Below, one piece after another: positions 8,409-9,475 of a stretch of DNA of 9,475 nt. The position numbers and the translations under genes are program-made. The stretch covers positions 5,778 through 15,252 of the forward strand of contig DEQD01000019.1 in NCBI GenBank assembly GCA_002359095.1. The letters run 5' to 3'. Numbering within the stretch: the stretch's first letter is position 1; the number at the start of each line of letters is the position of its first letter. The stretch is from Caryophanales bacterium UBA3375 (GTDB taxonomy: Bacteria > Bacillota_I > Bacilli_A > UBA3375). Below the pieces are notes generated by a model, which saw only the letters and a list, made by a program, of their open reading frames with translations, searched no databases and was not told where the DNA came from.

Positions 8409-8619
8409 AAATAACATCTCCACTTTGAACCAAATTATTTCTGAAACTATTATTTATATCAAGAACAACATCAAATCTATTTGATGTTACTTTACTATAC
8501 TCATTACTGATTAGATCTTTTTTTATTAATAAATCTAATACATCTTTAATAATGTTTTTGTCATCACAACTAATAACAAAACTTTTACTGTTTTCTTGTA
8601 TTTCTATTTTTATTTGCAT
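8392..8619 (-). CDS. esaB: EsaB/YukD, ubiquitin-like cytosolic component of the type VIIb system
   Basis: The protein has 75 residues, the usual size for YukD. It starts MQIKIEIQ and ends SGDVIYVCNV, a beta-strand start and finish typical of the ubiquitin-like fold. The middle holds an amphipathic helix (about 22-36, IIKDVLDLLIKKDLI) and a second strand pair. It lacks a C-terminal di-glycine, as expected: YukD is not a conjugated modifier. In other species it is needed for or regulates type VII secretion. Its position between essA and essB is the standard one. The ATG at 8619 lies inside the 3' end of essA, giving a 35-base overlap, and only a weak AAAGTGG site precedes it, so coupling with essA translation is likely. 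The stop is TAG. Confidence 0.88.
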   Translation of the reverse strand: MQIKIEIQENSKSFVISCDDKNIIKDVLDLLIKKDLISNEYSKVTSNRFDVVLDINNSFRNNLVQSGDVIYVCNV

Positions 8620-8992
8620 ATTTATACCACTTTATTGTTAAAAAATACGTTAATAAAACTAATAAGATGATTGATAAAACAATATTTATTTTATTATAAT
8701 TATTTATTTGTTTATTTTTTTGATTATTATAACTAAAATTTTTAGATTCTTTATCGTTAAATACAATATCTGTATTATATGTATCAATATTAATTTTTCT
8801 ATCTTCAATAAATAAATCATTCTCTATTAGTTGATAATTATAAATTTCATTACTTTCGCTAAATAAATAATTTGTTTTATCATCTAGTAATGGAGCATAC
8901 TCCTGATATTCTTCTTCTAAATTTAGTTCGATTCCGTTTATTGATACAATACTAAATAATAGTACTAATAAAATAGTACCTATTTTTCTCAT
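8585..8992 (-). CDS. essA: EssA, small membrane protein of the type VIIb secretion system
   Basis: The protein has 135 residues, with an N-terminal signal-like helix (about 4-18, IGTILLVLLFSIVSI), an acidic polar region (21-100) and a C-terminal membrane helix (about 102-120, INIVLSIILLVLLTYFLTI) followed by a short positively charged tail. This topology and its position directly before esaB, essB and essC identify it as EssA; sequence likeness alone would be weak because the family is poorly conserved. It is thought to be a structural membrane part of the secretion complex. The ATG at 8992 has a strong GGAGGAG site two bases upstream. It is the first core gene seen. The usual upstream partners esaA and esxA are absent from the window, replaced by the end of an insertion sequence. 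Confidence 0.85.
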   Translation of the reverse strand: MRKIGTILLVLLFSIVSINGIELNLEEEYQEYAPLLDDKTNYLFSESNEIYNYQLIENDLFIEDRKINIDTYNTDIVFNDKESKNFSYNNQKNKQINNYNKINIVLSIILLVLLTYFLTIKWYKYANKNRNTRKQ

Positions 8993-8994
8993 AT

Positions 8995-9001
8995 CTCCTC
9001 C
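8995..9001 (-). promoter_or_regulatory. Ribosome binding site of essA
   Basis: GGAGGAG ends two bases before the ATG at 8992, with the inner GGAG five bases away from it. It is a clear Shine-Dalgarno site that survives between the gene and the insertion-sequence end. Confidence 0.7.
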
Positions 9002-9007
9002 AAAATT

Positions 9008-9013
9008 ATTGTA
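9008..9013 (-). promoter_or_regulatory. Possible -10 box (TACAAT) in the IS-essA junction
   Basis: On the minus strand TACAAT matches five of six bases of the sigma-A -10 consensus and sits 15 bases before the essA start codon, next to AT-rich DNA. A -35 at the right distance would fall inside the terminal bases of the insertion sequence and is poor (TCCAAA at 16 bases, three of six). The resulting leader would be very short. In DNA this rich in A and T, a chance match is quite possible. Confidence 0.25.
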
Positions 9014-9025
9014 TTTTTAATTAAA

Positions 9026-9475
9026 TGTCTTTGGAGGGATAACGATTTTTTAGACGCATTGTCTATAATTGTTTTTGTATTCTTCTGGTGATACATAACC
9101 TAATGCTCGTTAAGACGAGATTTGTTATACCAATTACAATAATCGTTAAACTCCAACTCCAATTGTTCAATAGAACTAAAAACTCTATTGTCGACGAATT
9201 CCGTTTTGATTATCTTATAGAGATTTTTGCAAACAGCATTGTCGTACGGATTACCCTTACGACTAAGAGAACGAACGATATTAAAATCATTTAGGATGTT
9301 ATCAATTTTAAAATTTTTAAACTCTAAACCTCTATCAGTGTGGAATATTTCCACATCTGATAGATTTTTTTTAATTTGTTTAAAACAATCAACAACCAGA
9401 CTAGCATCTTTTGAAAAACTAATACTTTTAGTAACTATTTCACGATTAAATAAATCAACTAAAACGCAAATATAA
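9026..9475 (-). mobile_element. 3' end of an IS3-family (IS150-like) insertion sequence, other end outside the window
   Basis: The element contains the C-terminal half of an IS3-type DDE transposase reading towards essA. After the ancestral stop (9050-9052) the minus-strand sequence continues through CGTTATCCCTCCAAAGACA and then changes into the AT-rich spacer before essA. IS3-family ends terminate in 5'-TG...CA-3', and the CA at 9026-9027 fits this with the stop about 24 bases inside, as is usual for the group. The exact boundary is inferred because the opposite inverted repeat and the target duplication cannot be seen. Confidence 0.75.
9050..9475 (-). pseudogene. IS3-family transposase (OrfB, rve integrase domain), frameshifted and catalytically altered, 5' end outside
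   Basis: The frame is open from the right edge (YICVLVDLFNREIV) for 124 codons to a TAG at 9100-9102. Family motifs are clear: HTDRG with the second catalytic Asp, then SRKGNPYDNA, then the FNDYCNWYNKSRLNEH stretch. Two defects are visible. First, the conserved ending LGYVSPEEYKNNYRQCV lies in another frame at 9103-9050; one missing base near 9102-9106 (GAGCATTAGG where GAGCATTTAGG would restore the frame) creates the early stop. Second, the third catalytic Glu, expected 36 residues after the second Asp, is Lys (AAA at 9226-9228), one transition from GAA. The catalytic pair Asp-Glu is thus broken. The first catalytic Asp and the N-terminal half lie beyond the window. The enzyme is very likely inactive, though the element could be moved by an intact copy elsewhere. 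Confidence 0.88.

Noticed and set aside
9088..9475. Two plus-strand open frames (9088-9294 and 9227-9475)
   Set aside because: Both are shadows of the transposase on the minus strand, whose motifs (HTDRG, PYDNA, WYNKSR) are clear.
1..9475. Mycoplasma-type genetic code suggested by the high A+T content
   Set aside because: All eight main reading frames run to normal length without in-frame TGA and use TGG for Trp.

Overview
The window is strongly AT-rich DNA, with proteins rich in Ile, Asn and Lys, purine-rich Shine-Dalgarno sites and tight gene packing. This points to a low-GC Firmicute (Bacilli or Erysipelotrichia-like). The long reading frames use TGG for tryptophan, contain no in-frame TGA, and end in TAA or TAG. 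The standard bacterial code therefore applies, and a Mycoplasma-type code with TGA read as Trp is not indicated. I cannot name a genus.

Everything from about 8992 down to base 1 is on the minus strand and reads as one operon. It starts with four membrane or cytosolic core genes of a type VIIb secretion system in the usual order: essA (8992-8585), esaB/yukD (8619-8392), essB/yukC (8408-7359) and essC/yukB (7357-3032). These genes overlap or are separated by a single base. An effector module follows only 13 bases later. It holds a small helical-hairpin protein with a W-S-G turn (3018-2698), a DUF4176-type protein (2686-2366), a 190-residue all-helical protein (2363-1791) and a large LXG-type protein (1780 to beyond base 1) whose C-terminal toxin domain is cut by the window edge. 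No gap is large enough to hold a separate promoter or terminator.

The likely division of labour is as follows. EssA, EssB and EssC form the membrane channel and motor, and EsaB is the small ubiquitin-like cytosolic subunit. The LXG protein is the exported antibacterial or polymorphic effector. The small proteins encoded between essC and the effector are its probable targeting partners or chaperones. The immunity gene expected after the effector would lie before base 1.

The right edge (9026-9475, minus strand) is the 3' end of an IS3-family (IS150-like) insertion sequence. Its transposase is damaged twice: a one-base frameshift near the C-terminus, and Lys at the position of the third catalytic residue. 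The element ends about 33 bases before the essA start codon, where the usual upstream genes esxA and esaA would be expected. Those two core genes are not in the window. They may lie beyond the element, elsewhere, or be lost.

No rRNA, tRNA, CRISPR array or convincing intrinsic terminator was seen. The only stretch without a gene is the short IS-essA junction, 8993-9049.
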